Below, one piece after another: positions 15,326 to 26,400 of a stretch of DNA of 49,773 nucleotides (within the stretch, counting starts at the first letter, position 1; every line of letters starts with the position of its first letter). Origin of the DNA: UBA4285 sp050944355 (GTDB lineage: Bacteria; Bacillota; Clostridia; Lachnospirales; Lachnospiraceae); the NCBI GenBank assembly GCA_050944355.1, contig JBMNQX010000011.1:1-49773 (forward strand), read 5' to 3'. The notes under the pieces are model-generated. The model saw nothing but the letters and a program-made list of their open reading frames with translations, made no database searches and had not been told where the DNA came from. The position numbers and the translations under genes were made by a program.

Positions 15326-15395
15326 TGTTAATCAGGAAACGAGATGTCTGCGCGGCAGAGACGTACATTTCTGCCGGTGACAAAGGAGGTTACAG

Positions 15396-15902
15396 ATGGC
15401 ACAGGTAGCGATTGTTATGGGGTCTGACTCGGATATGCCGGTCATGGCCAAGGCGGCGGCTGTTCTGGATGAATTCGGCATCACATACGAAATGCGGATC
15501 ATCAGCGCACACCGCGAGCCGGATGAGTTCTTTGAATTCGCGAAGACGGCGGAAGAGAAGGGCTTCAAAGTGATCATCGCGGGAGCAGGCATGGCGGCGC
15601 ATCTGCCGGGTATGCTCGCGGCGATTTTCCCGCTTCCGGTTATCGGAATTCCGATGCACACCAAGTCTCTCGGCGGCCGGGATTCTCTGTACTCCATCGT
15701 GCAGATGCCATCCGGCATCCCGGTGGCGACGGTCGCCATCGACGGTGCGAAGAACGCTGCCATTCTGGCGGCGAAAATCCTTGCCGTTTCCGATCCGGAG
15801 ATGCTCGCAAAAGTCAGGGATTACGCGGCAAAGCTCAAGGAAGAAGTCAAAGCCAAAGACGCAAAGCTTGCGGAAGTCGGCTATGAAAATTACGCCAAAT
15901 AA
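15396..15902 (+). CDS. purE: N5-carboxyaminoimidazole ribonucleotide mutase
   Basis: Class I PurE, 168 residues, interconverts N5-CAIR and CAIR in purine synthesis. The motifs VAIVMGSDSDMPVM, ISAHREPDE (catalytic His) and GAGMAAHLPGM are all present, with MPSGIPVATV near the end. A class I PurE normally needs PurK to make N5-CAIR; purK is not in this window. The ribosome binding site AAAGGAGG is excellent. First gene of purE-purM-purN-purD-hisS. Confidence 0.96.
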   Translation: MAQVAIVMGSDSDMPVMAKAAAVLDEFGITYEMRIISAHREPDEFFEFAKTAEEKGFKVIIAGAGMAAHLPGMLAAIFPLPVIGIPMHTKSLGGRDSLYSIVQMPSGIPVATVAIDGAKNAAILAAKILAVSDPEMLAKVRDYAAKLKEEVKAKDAKLAEVGYENYAK

Positions 15903-15922
15903 GCCTAAGGGAGAGCGAGAGT

Positions 15923-16948
15923 ATGGATTACAAGACAGCAGGTGTTGATATTGAGGCGGGATACAAGTCCGTCGAACTGATGAAGAAGTATGTCGCCAAA
16001 ACGGTCCGCCCGGAAGTTCTCGGCGGGATCGGCGGCTTTTCCGGCGCGTTTTCCGCGCAGAAGTTCAAGGATATGGAAGAGCCGACGCTGCTCTCCGGCA
16101 CGGACGGCGTGGGCACGAAGCTCAAGATTGCATTTACCATGGACAAGCACGACACGGTCGGTATCGACTGCGTCGCGATGTGCGTGAACGACGTCGCCTG
16201 TGCGGGCGGCGAGCCGCTGTTTTTCCTGGACTATATCGCGTGCGGAAAGAATGAGCCGGAAAAGATCGCGGCCATCGTAAAGGGCGTGGCTGACGGATGC
16301 CTGCAGTCCGGATGCGCGCTGATCGGCGGCGAGACGGCCGAGATGCCGGGATTTTATCCGCCCGACGAGTACGATCTCGCGGGATTTGCCGTGGGCGTCG
16401 TCGACAAGAAGGATCTGATCACAGGCGCGAATATCAAGGCGGGCGACACACTGGTCGGCATCGCGTCGAGCGGCGTACACTCGAATGGTTTTTCGCTCGT
16501 GCGCAAGGTGTTCTCGATCACGCCGGAATCTCTGAATACGTATTATGACAGCCTGGGCAAGACTCTCGGCGAGGCGCTTCTGGCCCCGACGAAGATCTAT
16601 GTGAAGGCGCTCTCCGCCGTAAAGAAGGCGGGCGTCACCATCAAGGGCTGCAGTCACATCACGGGCGGCGGTTTCTACGAGAATGTTCCGAGAATGCTCC
16701 CGGACGGCATCTCTGCGATGATCAGCCGGGACAGTTATCCGGTTCCGCCGATCTTCAAGATGCTGCAGAAAGACGGCAACATCGAAGAACACGTGATGTA
16801 CAACACATTTAACATGGGCATCGGCATGGTGCTGGCGCTCGATCCGTCGGATGTCGACAAGGCGATGGCGGCGATTGAGTCGGCCGGCGAAAAGCCGTAT
16901 GTGATCGGCCAGACGCAGGCCGGAAACAAGGAGGCCATCGTATGCTGA
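15923..16948 (+). CDS. purM: Phosphoribosylformylglycinamidine cyclo-ligase (AIR synthetase)
   Basis: Uses ATP to close the imidazole ring, forming AIR from FGAM. The 341-residue protein has the conserved segments LLSGTDGVGTKLKIA, DCVAMCVNDVACAGGEPLFF, GGETAEMPGFY and GIASSGVHSNGFSLVR, all typical of PurM. It is preceded by AAGGGAGAG. It overlaps purN by seven bases, indicating tight coupling. Confidence 0.96.
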   Translation: MDYKTAGVDIEAGYKSVELMKKYVAKTVRPEVLGGIGGFSGAFSAQKFKDMEEPTLLSGTDGVGTKLKIAFTMDKHDTVGIDCVAMCVNDVACAGGEPLFFLDYIACGKNEPEKIAAIVKGVADGCLQSGCALIGGETAEMPGFYPPDEYDLAGFAVGVVDKKDLITGANIKAGDTLVGIASSGVHSNGFSLVRKVFSITPESLNTYYDSLGKTLGEALLAPTKIYVKALSAVKKAGVTIKGCSHITGGGFYENVPRMLPDGISAMISRDSYPVPPIFKMLQKDGNIEEHVMYNTFNMGIGMVLALDPSDVDKAMAAIESAGEKPYVIGQTQAGNKEAIVC

Positions 16949-17535
16949 ACTGTGTCGTCTGCGTATCGGGCGGCGGTACGAATCTGCAGCATATCATCAA
17001 CGGCGTGCAGGACGGCACGATCCGCAACACGAAGATCACGGCCGTCATCAGCAACAACGCGGGCGCGTATGCGCTCAAGAGAGCGGAAAAGGCCGGAATT
17101 CCGGGCATTGTGCTGAGTCCGAAAGACTACCCGGACCGCGCGGCGTTTAACGACGCGCTCCTGAAAAAACTGCTGGAACTCGCGCCGGACCTGATTGTCC
17201 TCGCGGGGTATCTTGTGAGAATTCCGGAGGCTGTCGTGAAGGCGTTCCCGAGAAGGATCATCAACATTCACCCGTCGCTGATTCCTTCGTTCTGCGGGAA
17301 AGGATATTATGGTCTGAAGGTGCACGAAGCGGCTCTCTCGCGCGGCGTGAAAGTCACGGGCGCGACGGTTCACTTCGTGGACGAGGATGTGGATCACGGC
17401 GAGATTATTCTGCAGAAGCCGGTGTACGTCGAAAAGGGCGACACTCCGGAGATTCTGCAGAAGCGCGTCATGGAACAGGCGGAATGGATCATTCTGCCGA
17501 AAGCCATCGATATGATTGCGATGGGCGAGATTTGA
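16942..17535 (+). CDS. purN: Phosphoribosylglycinamide formyltransferase
   Basis: Transfers a formyl group from 10-formyl-tetrahydrofolate to GAR. At 197 residues it is a standard single-domain PurN. The N-terminus CVVCVSGGGTNLQHII binds the ribosyl phosphate, the catalytic segment is INIHPSLIPSFCGKG (Asn-His pair), and VHFVDEDVDHGEII carries the conserved Asp. The start lies within the end of purM. The next gene, purD, starts 21 bp downstream behind AAAAGGAG. Confidence 0.95.
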   Translation: MLNCVVCVSGGGTNLQHIINGVQDGTIRNTKITAVISNNAGAYALKRAEKAGIPGIVLSPKDYPDRAAFNDALLKKLLELAPDLIVLAGYLVRIPEAVVKAFPRRIINIHPSLIPSFCGKGYYGLKVHEAALSRGVKVTGATVHFVDEDVDHGEIILQKPVYVEKGDTPEILQKRVMEQAEWIILPKAIDMIAMGEI

Positions 17536-17556
17536 CGGACGAAAAGGAGAAATACC

Positions 17557-18834
17557 ATGAAGGTTCTTGTTGTCGGCGGAGGCGGCCGTGAACACGCCAT
17601 CTGCTGGAAACTGGCGCAGAGCGCGCAGGTGGACAAGATTTACTGCGCACCGGGCAATGCGGGCATCGCCTCTGTCGCGGAGTGCGTGGATATCAAACCG
17701 ATGGAATTTGACAGGTTAGCTTCCTTCGCGGAAAATCACCAGATCGACCTGACAGTCGTCGGCATGGACGATCCGCTGGTCGGCGGCATCGTGGATGTGT
17801 TTGAGGCAAAGGGACTGCGCGTGTTCGGACCGAGAAAGAACGCGGCGATCCTGGAGGGCTCGAAGGCATTTTCCAAGGAGCTGATGAAGAAGTATCACAT
17901 TCCGACGGCGGACTATACGACGGTTCATTCGCCGGAAGAGGCGAGGGCGTATCTAGAGACGGGCAAGTACCCGATCGTTCTGAAGGCGGACGGCCTGGCG
18001 CTCGGCAAGGGCGTTCTGATCTGCAACACAAAGGAAGAGGCCATGGCCGGCGTCGATGAGCTGATGGTCGACCGCAAATTCGGCGCGTCCGGCGACAACG
18101 TGGTCATCGAGGAGTTCATGACCGGCCGCGAGATCAGCGTTCTTTCCTTTGTCGACGGCAAGACGATCAAGATCATGTCCTCCGCACAGGATCACAAGCG
18201 CGCAAAGGACGGGGATCAGGGCCTGAACACAGGCGGCATGGGCAACTTCTCGCCGAGCCCATTCTACACGCCTGAGGTCGACGCGTACTGCAGGAAGTAC
18301 ATTTACCAGCCGACCGTCGACGCGATGCGCGCGGAAGGGCGCGAGTTCAAGGGCGTCATCTTCTTCGGACTGATGCTCACGGCGGACGGCCCGAAGGTTC
18401 TGGAGTACAATGCCCGCTTCGGCGATCCGGAGGCGCAGGTCGTTCTGCCCCGCCTGGAAAATGACATCGTGGACGTGTTCAACGCCTGCATCGACGGGAC
18501 ACTCGACAAAGTCGACCTGAAGTTCTCCGACCAGGCCTGCGTGACTGTCGTTCTCGCGAGCGACGGCTATCCGGTTTCCTATGAGAAAGGCTACCCGATT
18601 CACGGCCTCGAAAAGTTCGAGGGAAAGAAGGGGTATTACTGCTTCCACGCCGGCACGAAGTTCAACGACAAGGGCGAAATCGTGACAAATGGAGGCCGCG
18701 TGCTCGATGTGACGGCGCTCGGCAAAGATCTGCACGAGGCGCGCGCCAACGCTTACAAGGCGACCGAATGGGTGACATTTGCCAACAAGTACATGCGCCA
18801 CGACATCGCCGCGTCTATCGATCAGGTGAAATAA
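17557..18834 (+). CDS. purD: Phosphoribosylamine-glycine ligase (GAR synthetase)
   Basis: An ATP-grasp ligase that joins phosphoribosylamine and glycine, step 2 of purine synthesis. The protein is 425 residues, the normal single-function size. VLVVGGGGREHAICWKLAQ at the N-terminus, KADGLALGKGVLICN (ATP binding), and LNTGGMGNFSPSPFY followed by LEYNARFGDPEAQVVLPRL (metal ligands) identify it. The gene sits in the purEMND block, followed after 24 bp by hisS. Confidence 0.96.
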   Translation: MKVLVVGGGGREHAICWKLAQSAQVDKIYCAPGNAGIASVAECVDIKPMEFDRLASFAENHQIDLTVVGMDDPLVGGIVDVFEAKGLRVFGPRKNAAILEGSKAFSKELMKKYHIPTADYTTVHSPEEARAYLETGKYPIVLKADGLALGKGVLICNTKEEAMAGVDELMVDRKFGASGDNVVIEEFMTGREISVLSFVDGKTIKIMSSAQDHKRAKDGDQGLNTGGMGNFSPSPFYTPEVDAYCRKYIYQPTVDAMRAEGREFKGVIFFGLMLTADGPKVLEYNARFGDPEAQVVLPRLENDIVDVFNACIDGTLDKVDLKFSDQACVTVVLASDGYPVSYEKGYPIHGLEKFEGKKGYYCFHAGTKFNDKGEIVTNGGRVLDVTALGKDLHEARANAYKATEWVTFANKYMRHDIAASIDQVK

Positions 18835-18858
18835 TATTACAGAAGGTTTGTTACATTT

Positions 18859-20106
18859 ATGAAAATCACACCAGTTAAAGGGACGAATGACTATCTCCCG
18901 CAGGAGGCGGAACTGCGCGACTACCTGCAGGGCAGGATTCTCAGCGTATACAAGGAAAACGGATTTGAGCACATCGTCACGCCGGTCGTCGAGGACATTG
19001 AAAATCTCGACAAATCCGACGGCGGCGACAATCTGAATCTGATCTTCAAGATACTGAAGCGCGGCGAGAAACTCGAGAAGGCGCTGGACGCCGGCGCGAA
19101 GAGAGAGAACGATCTGGCCGACATGGGACTGCGCTATGATCTGACACTCCCGCTGACCCGCTATTATGCCTGCCATCACGACAATCTCCCGAATCCGGTG
19201 AAGTGCATTCAGATGGACCGCGTGTACCGCGCGGAGAGGCCGCAGAAGGGAAGACTCAGAGAATTTGTCCAGTGCGACATCGACATTTTCGGCTCATCGT
19301 CACCGGATTCTGAGGTGGAGCTGATTCTGACCACGACAGAAGCGCTTTTTGCGATCGGCATGCAGAACTTCCGCGTGCGCATTAATGACAGAAGACTTCT
19401 GCGTTCTTTCCTCAGAAAACTTGGGTTTGAGGAAGAACAGCTCGATTCTGTCTGCATCAGTTTTGACAAGCTCGACAAGATCGGCGCTGAGGGCGTCATC
19501 GAAGAGCTGAAGGAAAAGCAGTTTGGCGAAGAGGCCATCGCCCGGTTCAGCGATTACCTGAACGAGGGAGACTTCTCGCTGGAAAAGATCACCGGGATGC
19601 TCGACGACACGGCAGCGGCCGACAGTGTGCGCTATATCATCGACAAAGTGAACGAGCTCTCAGACGGAAAATTCGGCATCGGCTTTGACCTGTCGCTCGT
19701 GCGCGGGCAGGGCTACTATACCGGAACGGTTTTTGAGATCGAGAGCATCGATTTCAAGGGCTCGATTGCCGGCGGCGGGCGCTACGACAACCTGGCCGGA
19801 AAATTCCTCGGAAAGCAGGTTCCGGCAGTCGGATTCTCCATCGGGTTTGAGCGCATCTTCTCAATCCTGAAAGACAAGGGCGTAAAGGTCCCGGAGGCAA
19901 AGAAAAAGATCGTCGTTCTCTATCCGGAGGGAAAGCTGACAGAGGCCGTGACGAAAGCGCGCTCGCTCAGACAGTCCGGATACATCGCTTCGCTGTACGT
20001 GCAGCCGAAGAAAACCGGAAAATTCCTGAACAAAATGCAGGAATACGGTTACGACGGCGTTCTGTTCGCCGACAAAGACGAGGCGCCGAAACTGTTTTCC
20101 GAATAA
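18859..20106 (+). CDS. hisS: Histidyl-tRNA synthetase
   Basis: A class II synthetase that charges tRNA-His. The 415-residue protein has motif 2 around YRAERPQKGRLREFVQCDID, the histidine-binding segment SLVRGQGYYTGTVFEIE and motif 3 AVGFSIGFERI; the C-terminal part (from about 330) is the anticodon-binding domain. The N-terminus KGTNDYLPQE is a variant of the usual RGTxDxLP. The full anticodon domain and intact histidine motif argue against the HisZ paralogue. It is the last gene of the purE unit and ends at a terminator at 20120-20150. Confidence 0.92.
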   Translation: MKITPVKGTNDYLPQEAELRDYLQGRILSVYKENGFEHIVTPVVEDIENLDKSDGGDNLNLIFKILKRGEKLEKALDAGAKRENDLADMGLRYDLTLPLTRYYACHHDNLPNPVKCIQMDRVYRAERPQKGRLREFVQCDIDIFGSSSPDSEVELILTTTEALFAIGMQNFRVRINDRRLLRSFLRKLGFEEEQLDSVCISFDKLDKIGAEGVIEELKEKQFGEEAIARFSDYLNEGDFSLEKITGMLDDTAAADSVRYIIDKVNELSDGKFGIGFDLSLVRGQGYYTGTVFEIESIDFKGSIAGGGRYDNLAGKFLGKQVPAVGFSIGFERIFSILKDKGVKVPEAKKKIVVLYPEGKLTEAVTKARSLRQSGYIASLYVQPKKTGKFLNKMQEYGYDGVLFADKDEAPKLFSE

Positions 20107-20119
20107 GTTCTGATTTCTG

Positions 20120-20150
20120 AGGCAGCCGCCTGAGCCGGCTGCCTTTCATT
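20120..20150 (+). terminator. Terminator between hisS and addB
   Basis: AGGCAGCC (20120-20127) pairs with GGCTGCCT (20137-20144), followed by TTCATTTTC. It is moderate in strength because of the interrupted T-run, so read-through into addB is plausible. Confidence 0.65.
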
Positions 20151-20167
20151 TTCTCAGGAGAAATTGT

Positions 20168-23100
20168 ATGTCCTTTCAGATAATCCGCGGGCCGGCCGGC
20201 AGCGGTAAAACAACAGAATGCATCAGACGCGCTCTGGCACTTGCCGACAGCGGAAAACGAGTGCTTTTTATCGTTCCGGAGCAGAACACGGCGGCTGTCG
20301 AGCGTCAGATTGTGCACACAAGCCGGGAAGGCGCCATTCTGAGCCTTGAGATTGTCAGCTTCAACCGACTGGCCTACAAGGTGCTCGATGAGGTCGGCAA
20401 TAACGGCGGTCAGATTCTGGATGACACGGGAAAAAATCTGATCGTGCGTCGGATTCTGAATGAAAACAGGAAAGACCTGAAGTATTTCGCGGGAATGCAG
20501 ACGCGGCAGGGATTTGTGGCGAAGATGCGCTCGGCGCTCTCGGAGCTGGCCCAGTACGGAGTGAGTCCGGAACAGCTTCAGAGCGCGGCTGATGATCTGC
20601 GCTCAGAAGGCGGCTCGACGGCAGAGAAAGCGAGGGACTTAGCTCTTCTCGCCGGGAAGTTCCGCGAGAGCCTGACAGAAAAATACACCACCGCCGAAGA
20701 GCTGATGCAGCTTCTCGCGAAGTCGGTCTCCGACTCGAAACTGCTGAGGGAGAGTGCGCTTTTCTTCGACGGTTTCACGGGCTTCACGCCGGTTCAGTAT
20801 GAACTGTTCGGAAAATTTCTGACACTGTCGCCTTCCGTCACCGTGACAGTTACGCTGCCGGCCGATTCGCAGGAATCGGTTGTGCTGGACGGCGAGCTGT
20901 TTGAGATGAGCAAACAGTTCATCGCGCGCATGCGGGAATGCGCCGATTCGTCCGGTGTCAGAGAACTGCCGGAAGTTGTTCTCGGACAGGATCTGCGCCA
21001 CAGAGACAACCCGGAACTGAAGTTCCTGTCGGAACATATCATGCAGGATCTTTCCGCGGATGAGAACGCGCCGCAGTTCGGTTCGGTGCGCCTTTTTGAC
21101 GGGAGCGATGAAAAACATGAGCTCGGACTTGTGATCGATGAAATCGTGCGGCTCACAAGGGAAGAGGGATACCGATACCGCGACATCGCCGTCGTGACGC
21201 CGGCGCTTGAGACATACGGCCCGCTGGCGTTTCAGATGTTCCGCGAGGCGGGCGTGCCGGCATTTGTCGACGACCGCAGACCTCTGTACACCAACCCGTT
21301 CATCGAGTTTATCCGGAGCGCTCTTAAGGTCGTCTCGGACGGCTTTTCGTATGCGTCGCTTTTCCGGTATTTAAAGAGCGGCATGTTTGATCTGACGCCG
21401 GAAGAACAGCGTGAGGCGTCGCTTGAAGACGGTCAGGTTCTCACGGTCGAAGAGATCGCGGCGCTTGAAAATTACGCCCTGGCGACAGGCGTGAGGGGGA
21501 GAAAACGCTGGGAAAATCCGTTTGTCCGCGGGCAGCGCAATCAGACGGTCGCGCCGGTTGCGGACATCCGGATTGACCCGGGACTCAAACGCCTCAATGC
21601 CCTCAGAGCCCGGATCGTGAAGCCGCTGCTGGCGCTGGATGACGCGCTGAAAGAAGAAGACACCGTGCGCGATCAGGCCGCGGCGGTCTATCAGTTCCTC
21701 GTGGACACGGAGGCGGAAAAAAAGCTTGAAGTGCTTGCGAAGAGACCCGGCAGCGGTGAGGAATACGGCCAGCTTTTCGGCATGATCTGCGATATTCTGG
21801 ACAGAATCGTCGATCTGCTCGGCGAAGAGAAAGAGAGCCGGAAAGGCTTCATTGAACTGTTTGAAGCGGCGCTCGAAGGAATCACGGCCGGAGTACTCCC
21901 GGCCACGGCGGACTATGTCACGGTCGGGGATATCACGCGGAGCCGTCTCAACGCGGTCAAAGTACTGTTTGTGGCAGGGACGGACGACGAGAGCCTGCCG
22001 AAGAGCGGACAGACGGGAGGCATTCTGACCGACGCGGACCGCGAACGGCTGGCGGGGGCCAAAAAGCCCATTGAACTTTCGCCCTCTTCGGCGGAGCGCA
22101 TGCAGCAGGAGCGGTTTTACCTGTACATTCTGCTTTCGCAGCCGTCCGAGAAACTGTATGTGAGTTATGCCAGGACGGCCGGGAACGGCTCGGCGCGCCG
22201 CCCTTCTGCCCTGTTTTCGGAGATTCAGAGGCTCTACAGCGATAAGGGATTTGACGAGGCGGGGGAGCAGGCAGACGGCGCTCTTGCGGCGCTGTTTCCG
22301 AACCCGGCTTACCAGACAGACCGGGCCGCGGCGCATCCGGAACATTTGTCACGGGATACGGCGGCGAAGCTGTACGGCGACGAATTGTCGGGCAGTGTGT
22401 CGGCGTTTGAGAGTTTTGCGTCCTGCCCGTTCCGGTATTTCCTGAGATATGGACTTGCGCTCGAAGAACAGGAAGAGGCTCTTGTGACGCCGGCGGACAT
22501 TGGGACGGCGGCGCACGCTGTCATGCAGATGACATTTGAGGGACTTGTGCGCGATAAGAAACTTGCCGCGGACAAGCCGTTCCTGAAAGAACCGGGTGCT
22601 GAAGAAGAACTGAGCCGGCGGGTAGCCGAGGCGTATGCAGCTGTCATGCAGGGGGCGGATGTGTACGGATTCAATGACACCGAGCGCGGCAAAGTGATGA
22701 AGCAGAGGATTTTCAATATGGCGCTGCGCTCGACAAAGGCGGCTCTCAGGCAGCTTGAAGACAGCAGTCTGCAGCCGGCGCTTTTTGAACAGGAATTCCG
22801 AAAACGGATACATTTAAGTGCCGGCAGGGATATGATTTTCCGGGGAAAGATCGACCGGGTCGATGCCCGCCGCGAAGGCCCGAACGCGTATGTGCGGATT
22901 GTGGATTACAAGACCGGCAGCACAAAATATGACTTCAGTCAGGTCATGGACGGGCGGCAGCTTCAGCTTCTGATGTATTTGCAGGCAGAGGAAGAAAACA
23001 TGGCAAATACGCCCGGTGTCACGAAAGTGTATCCGGCGGGCGTTCACTATTTTCATCTGAAGGATCCGATCCTGGATCTCGGGGACAATGTGTCGGAAGA

Positions 23101-23476
23101 TGGATACGAACGCAAGGAAGCGTCCGAGTACCGCGTGAGCGGGCGCGCGAACGTGGAAAAGTCCGGCGATGTGGACATGAAGGAGCTCAACGGCTCATTT
23201 GTGGGGCGTGACTTTTATGTCAGCGAAGATTTCCGCAATCTCGAAGAGGTTGCTCAGACGAAGGCATGTGAGATCGGGCGGAACATTCTCTCGGGAAATA
23301 TCCGCGTGAAGCCGATCCAGGACGGCGATGTTCTTGCGTGCCGGTACTGTCCGTACGGCGGCGTGTGCGGATTTTCGGAAAGCCTCGGGATGCGCCCGAG
23401 AATTTCGCCGCAGTTCGATGAGAAAAAAACACTCAGGCCGGATGATGGTCAGGAAGGAGGGACGGATCATGCCTGA
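20168..23476 (+). CDS. addB: ATP-dependent helicase/deoxyribonuclease subunit B
   Basis: AddB and AddA process double-strand breaks for RecA-dependent repair. The 1102-residue protein starts with a Walker A-like GPAGSGKTTECIRRA, the inactive-helicase half of the dimer. The C-terminal nuclease domain has IVDYKTG (Asp913, Lys915), and its iron-sulphur cluster ligands are Cys753 (SCPFRYFLRYG) and CRYCPYGGVC (Cys1058, Cys1061, Cys1067), the arrangement known for AddB. The start has CAGGAG upstream. It overlaps addA by eight bases. Confidence 0.95.
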   Translation: MSFQIIRGPAGSGKTTECIRRALALADSGKRVLFIVPEQNTAAVERQIVHTSREGAILSLEIVSFNRLAYKVLDEVGNNGGQILDDTGKNLIVRRILNENRKDLKYFAGMQTRQGFVAKMRSALSELAQYGVSPEQLQSAADDLRSEGGSTAEKARDLALLAGKFRESLTEKYTTAEELMQLLAKSVSDSKLLRESALFFDGFTGFTPVQYELFGKFLTLSPSVTVTVTLPADSQESVVLDGELFEMSKQFIARMRECADSSGVRELPEVVLGQDLRHRDNPELKFLSEHIMQDLSADENAPQFGSVRLFDGSDEKHELGLVIDEIVRLTREEGYRYRDIAVVTPALETYGPLAFQMFREAGVPAFVDDRRPLYTNPFIEFIRSALKVVSDGFSYASLFRYLKSGMFDLTPEEQREASLEDGQVLTVEEIAALENYALATGVRGRKRWENPFVRGQRNQTVAPVADIRIDPGLKRLNALRARIVKPLLALDDALKEEDTVRDQAAAVYQFLVDTEAEKKLEVLAKRPGSGEEYGQLFGMICDILDRIVDLLGEEKESRKGFIELFEAALEGITAGVLPATADYVTVGDITRSRLNAVKVLFVAGTDDESLPKSGQTGGILTDADRERLAGAKKPIELSPSSAERMQQERFYLYILLSQPSEKLYVSYARTAGNGSARRPSALFSEIQRLYSDKGFDEAGEQADGALAALFPNPAYQTDRAAAHPEHLSRDTAAKLYGDELSGSVSAFESFASCPFRYFLRYGLALEEQEEALVTPADIGTAAHAVMQMTFEGLVRDKKLAADKPFLKEPGAEEELSRRVAEAYAAVMQGADVYGFNDTERGKVMKQRIFNMALRSTKAALRQLEDSSLQPALFEQEFRKRIHLSAGRDMIFRGKIDRVDARREGPNAYVRIVDYKTGSTKYDFSQVMDGRQLQLLMYLQAEEENMANTPGVTKVYPAGVHYFHLKDPILDLGDNVSEDGYERKEASEYRVSGRANVEKSGDVDMKELNGSFVGRDFYVSEDFRNLEEVAQTKACEIGRNILSGNIRVKPIQDGDVLACRYCPYGGVCGFSESLGMRPRISPQFDEKKTLRPDDGQEGGTDHA

Positions 23477-26400
23477 ATGGACACCGGAACAGAATAAGGC
23501 AATCAAGACAAGAGACCGCAACATGCTTGTGTCAGCGGCGGCCGGCTCCGGAAAGACGGCCGTCCTTGTACAGCGCGTGATCGGGGAGATCACCGACCCG
23601 GACCCTGACAGACAGCGCGACATCGACTCACTTGTGATCGTGACGTTCACACGCGCGGCTGCGGCCGAGATGAAAGAGCGCCTGCGCACGCGTCTTCAGG
23701 ATATGCAGAAGAAAGACCCGGGGAACAAAATTCTTTCCAGGCAGCTCAGACTGCTGCCGGACGCTCTTATCTGCACGATCGACAGCTTCTGTCTGAAACT
23801 TGTGCGCGAGCATTACACGGAAATCGGCCTCGATCCGGGCTTTCACACGGCCGATGAGAGTGAGAGCGCACTCCTTGGCGCCGATGTTCTGGACGAAATG
23901 TTTGAAGAGCACTATGCCGAAGACGCCGCCAGGGAAAATGCGGATAAAACCGGAGGCGCGGATTCGGACAACTCCCACATTTCCCATGAGGAAACGGAGG
24001 GGGGAACCTCGGATGTGAGTTTCAGCCGCATCGCAGCTCTTTACGGCGCGGGCAGGGACGACCGGAGACTGGCGGAATGCATCACCATGATCTGGAAGAC
24101 GGCGCAGTCATTTGCCTGGCCGGACGAGTGGCTCACGCACTGCACCGATGTCTATGACATGGATGAAAAGGAAATTCTGCAGTTCGGTCCCGTCAAAGAG
24201 AAAGTTGACAGTGTGAGAGGCGCGGCCGAAAAGTGTCTTGCGGACGAGGAAGAAATCCGCTCACTGCTCACGAGAGACGGCGTCGGGAAGTACCTGGCCA
24301 ATGTGGATGATCATATAAGCCGTTTAAATGCCCTGCTTGACGCCCCGGGACCGGATGAGATCGCGGAGATTCTCTCTGTGAGTCCGAAAAGAAAAGCTTC
24401 GGTGCGGAAAGGGAAAAATACAGACAGTGAGGCGGCGGACAGAATTTCCGGGTGGATAGACGAGAGCAAAACGGCTGAGGAGGCATTTGGCAGTCTGCAT
24501 CTTGACAGAGCCGTGGCAGACATACGGAAAATGAAACCGTACGCCGTGAAGCTTGTTGATCTCACGCGCGAATTTGACGAGCGCTTCCGGGAGGCCAAGG
24601 CGGATCGCGGGATTCTCGAGTTTTCGGACATCGAGCACTATGCCCTGCAGATCCTGGCGCGCCGGGAAAACGGCAGGACCGTCTACACAAAGACGGCCGA
24701 CGAACTGGCGGAAAAATACAGCGAAATTCTGATCGACGAATATCAGGACAGCAACCGGCTGCAGGAAGAAATTCTGAATGCCGTCAGCCGCACGCGTCTT
24801 GAGAACGCAAAAAACAATATCACCATGGTCGGCGATCTCAAGCAGAGTATCTATCGCTTCCGGCAGGCCGACCCGGAGCTTTTTGCAGAGAAGAACCGCA
24901 CGTATCAGGAAGATGGCGGGGATTTTGTGAAGATCATGCTGAACCGCAACTTCCGAAGCCGGAGCGGCGTGATTGATTCCGTCAATGAAGTTTTCAGGGA
25001 CATCATGTCCGATGCGGCCGGAGGAACCGACTACGGCGAGGCAGAGGCGCTGAGTTTCGGCTTTAAGCCGTATGAAACAGCTGCGGCCCCCGAAAGCGGC
25101 AAAGTGTTCACGGGAGAGAACGGGCGCACAGAGGTGCATCTTATCTCAATGGACTCTGCCGCCGGCGGAAGACAGGCGCAGGCGGAACTGATCGCCGGGA
25201 GAATTCAGGAACTGCTCGGCGGCGGATATCAGACGTATGATGCGCATCTGGGTGCATACCGCCCGCTTCAGAAAAAAGATATCGCTGTTCTGGTGCGCTC
25301 GGCGGCCCAGTCGGTGCCTGTGCTGGTGCGCGCGCTGGAAGATGCGGGAATTGACTGTTACGCGGAATCGCGCAGCGGATTTTTCGCGGCATGGGAGATT
25401 CAGCAGGTCGTGAACCTGCTGAAACTGATCGACAACCCGCTGCAGGACATTCCGGCGGCGGCCGTGATGCTCTCGTATTTTGGAGGCTTTTCGGCCGACG
25501 AGCTGACGGAAATCCGCCTCATGGGACGCAAAATCGCGGAGGAAGACGGAAAAAAGAGAAAAACAGACACATTCCTGTGGATTGTGCTGAGTCAGATTGC
25601 GGAAAAAGCGGACGCGGACAATGCGGGGGAGCTTGCCGGACGCTGCCGCGAGTTCACGCGCCGCGTCAACACCTGGCGCGAAAATTCTCGCGTGCTTTCC
25701 GTTCACGATCTGCTGTGGGAGCTGGTATGCGACACGGGATTTTACCGATATGCGGGGAGCCTCAAAAACGGGCGGCGCCGCACGGCGAATCTCGACAGCC
25801 TGATCAGTTACGCGCAGAGTTTCGACCAGACAGGATATCACGGACTTTTCCAGTTTCTCCGCTATATCGGACAGATTCAGGCGACGGAAGGACTGGATGT
25901 CGGAGAGCGCCCGGCCGTGAGCGAAGAGGATGATGTCGTCCGGGTCATGACAATCCACAAGAGCAAGGGGCTGGAGTTTCCGGTCGTTTTCGTGGCGGAA
26001 ATGGGAAAGGAATACAGGCTTAAACTGGACGATTCGAAGGTCATCGCGTCGCGGGACGGGGGACTTACGCTGCGCCCGATCGATGAGAGACGCCGCGCGG
26101 TGAGCGACGGCCTGCTCTGGGATATCGAAAAGGAACACAGCGAGAATGAAGACAAGAGTGAGGAAATGCGTCTGCTGTACGTGGCTATGACACGCGCCAG
26201 AGAAAAGCTGATTCTCGTGGGCTCTGTCAAACCGACAGCGGCTGAGAAGAGAAGCGGGGATTCTCTTGCGCGATGGGAAAAGCAGGCGAAGAAATCGGCG
26301 CGCGGAGACAGGAGCGCCTCAGACGTATTGGCCGGGAAAAATTATTTTGATCTCGTGATGCCCAAAGTCCTGGCTCTCAGGCAGTCCGGCGGTGAGTCGC

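Noticed and set aside
15332..15395. Purine riboswitch before purE
   Set aside because: The leader is only about 64 nt and lacks the conserved three-way junction core; the same applies to guaB.
18859..20106. HisZ, the ATP phosphoribosyltransferase regulatory subunit
   Set aside because: The histidine-binding motif and a C-terminal anticodon-binding domain are present, so a true HisRS is preferred.
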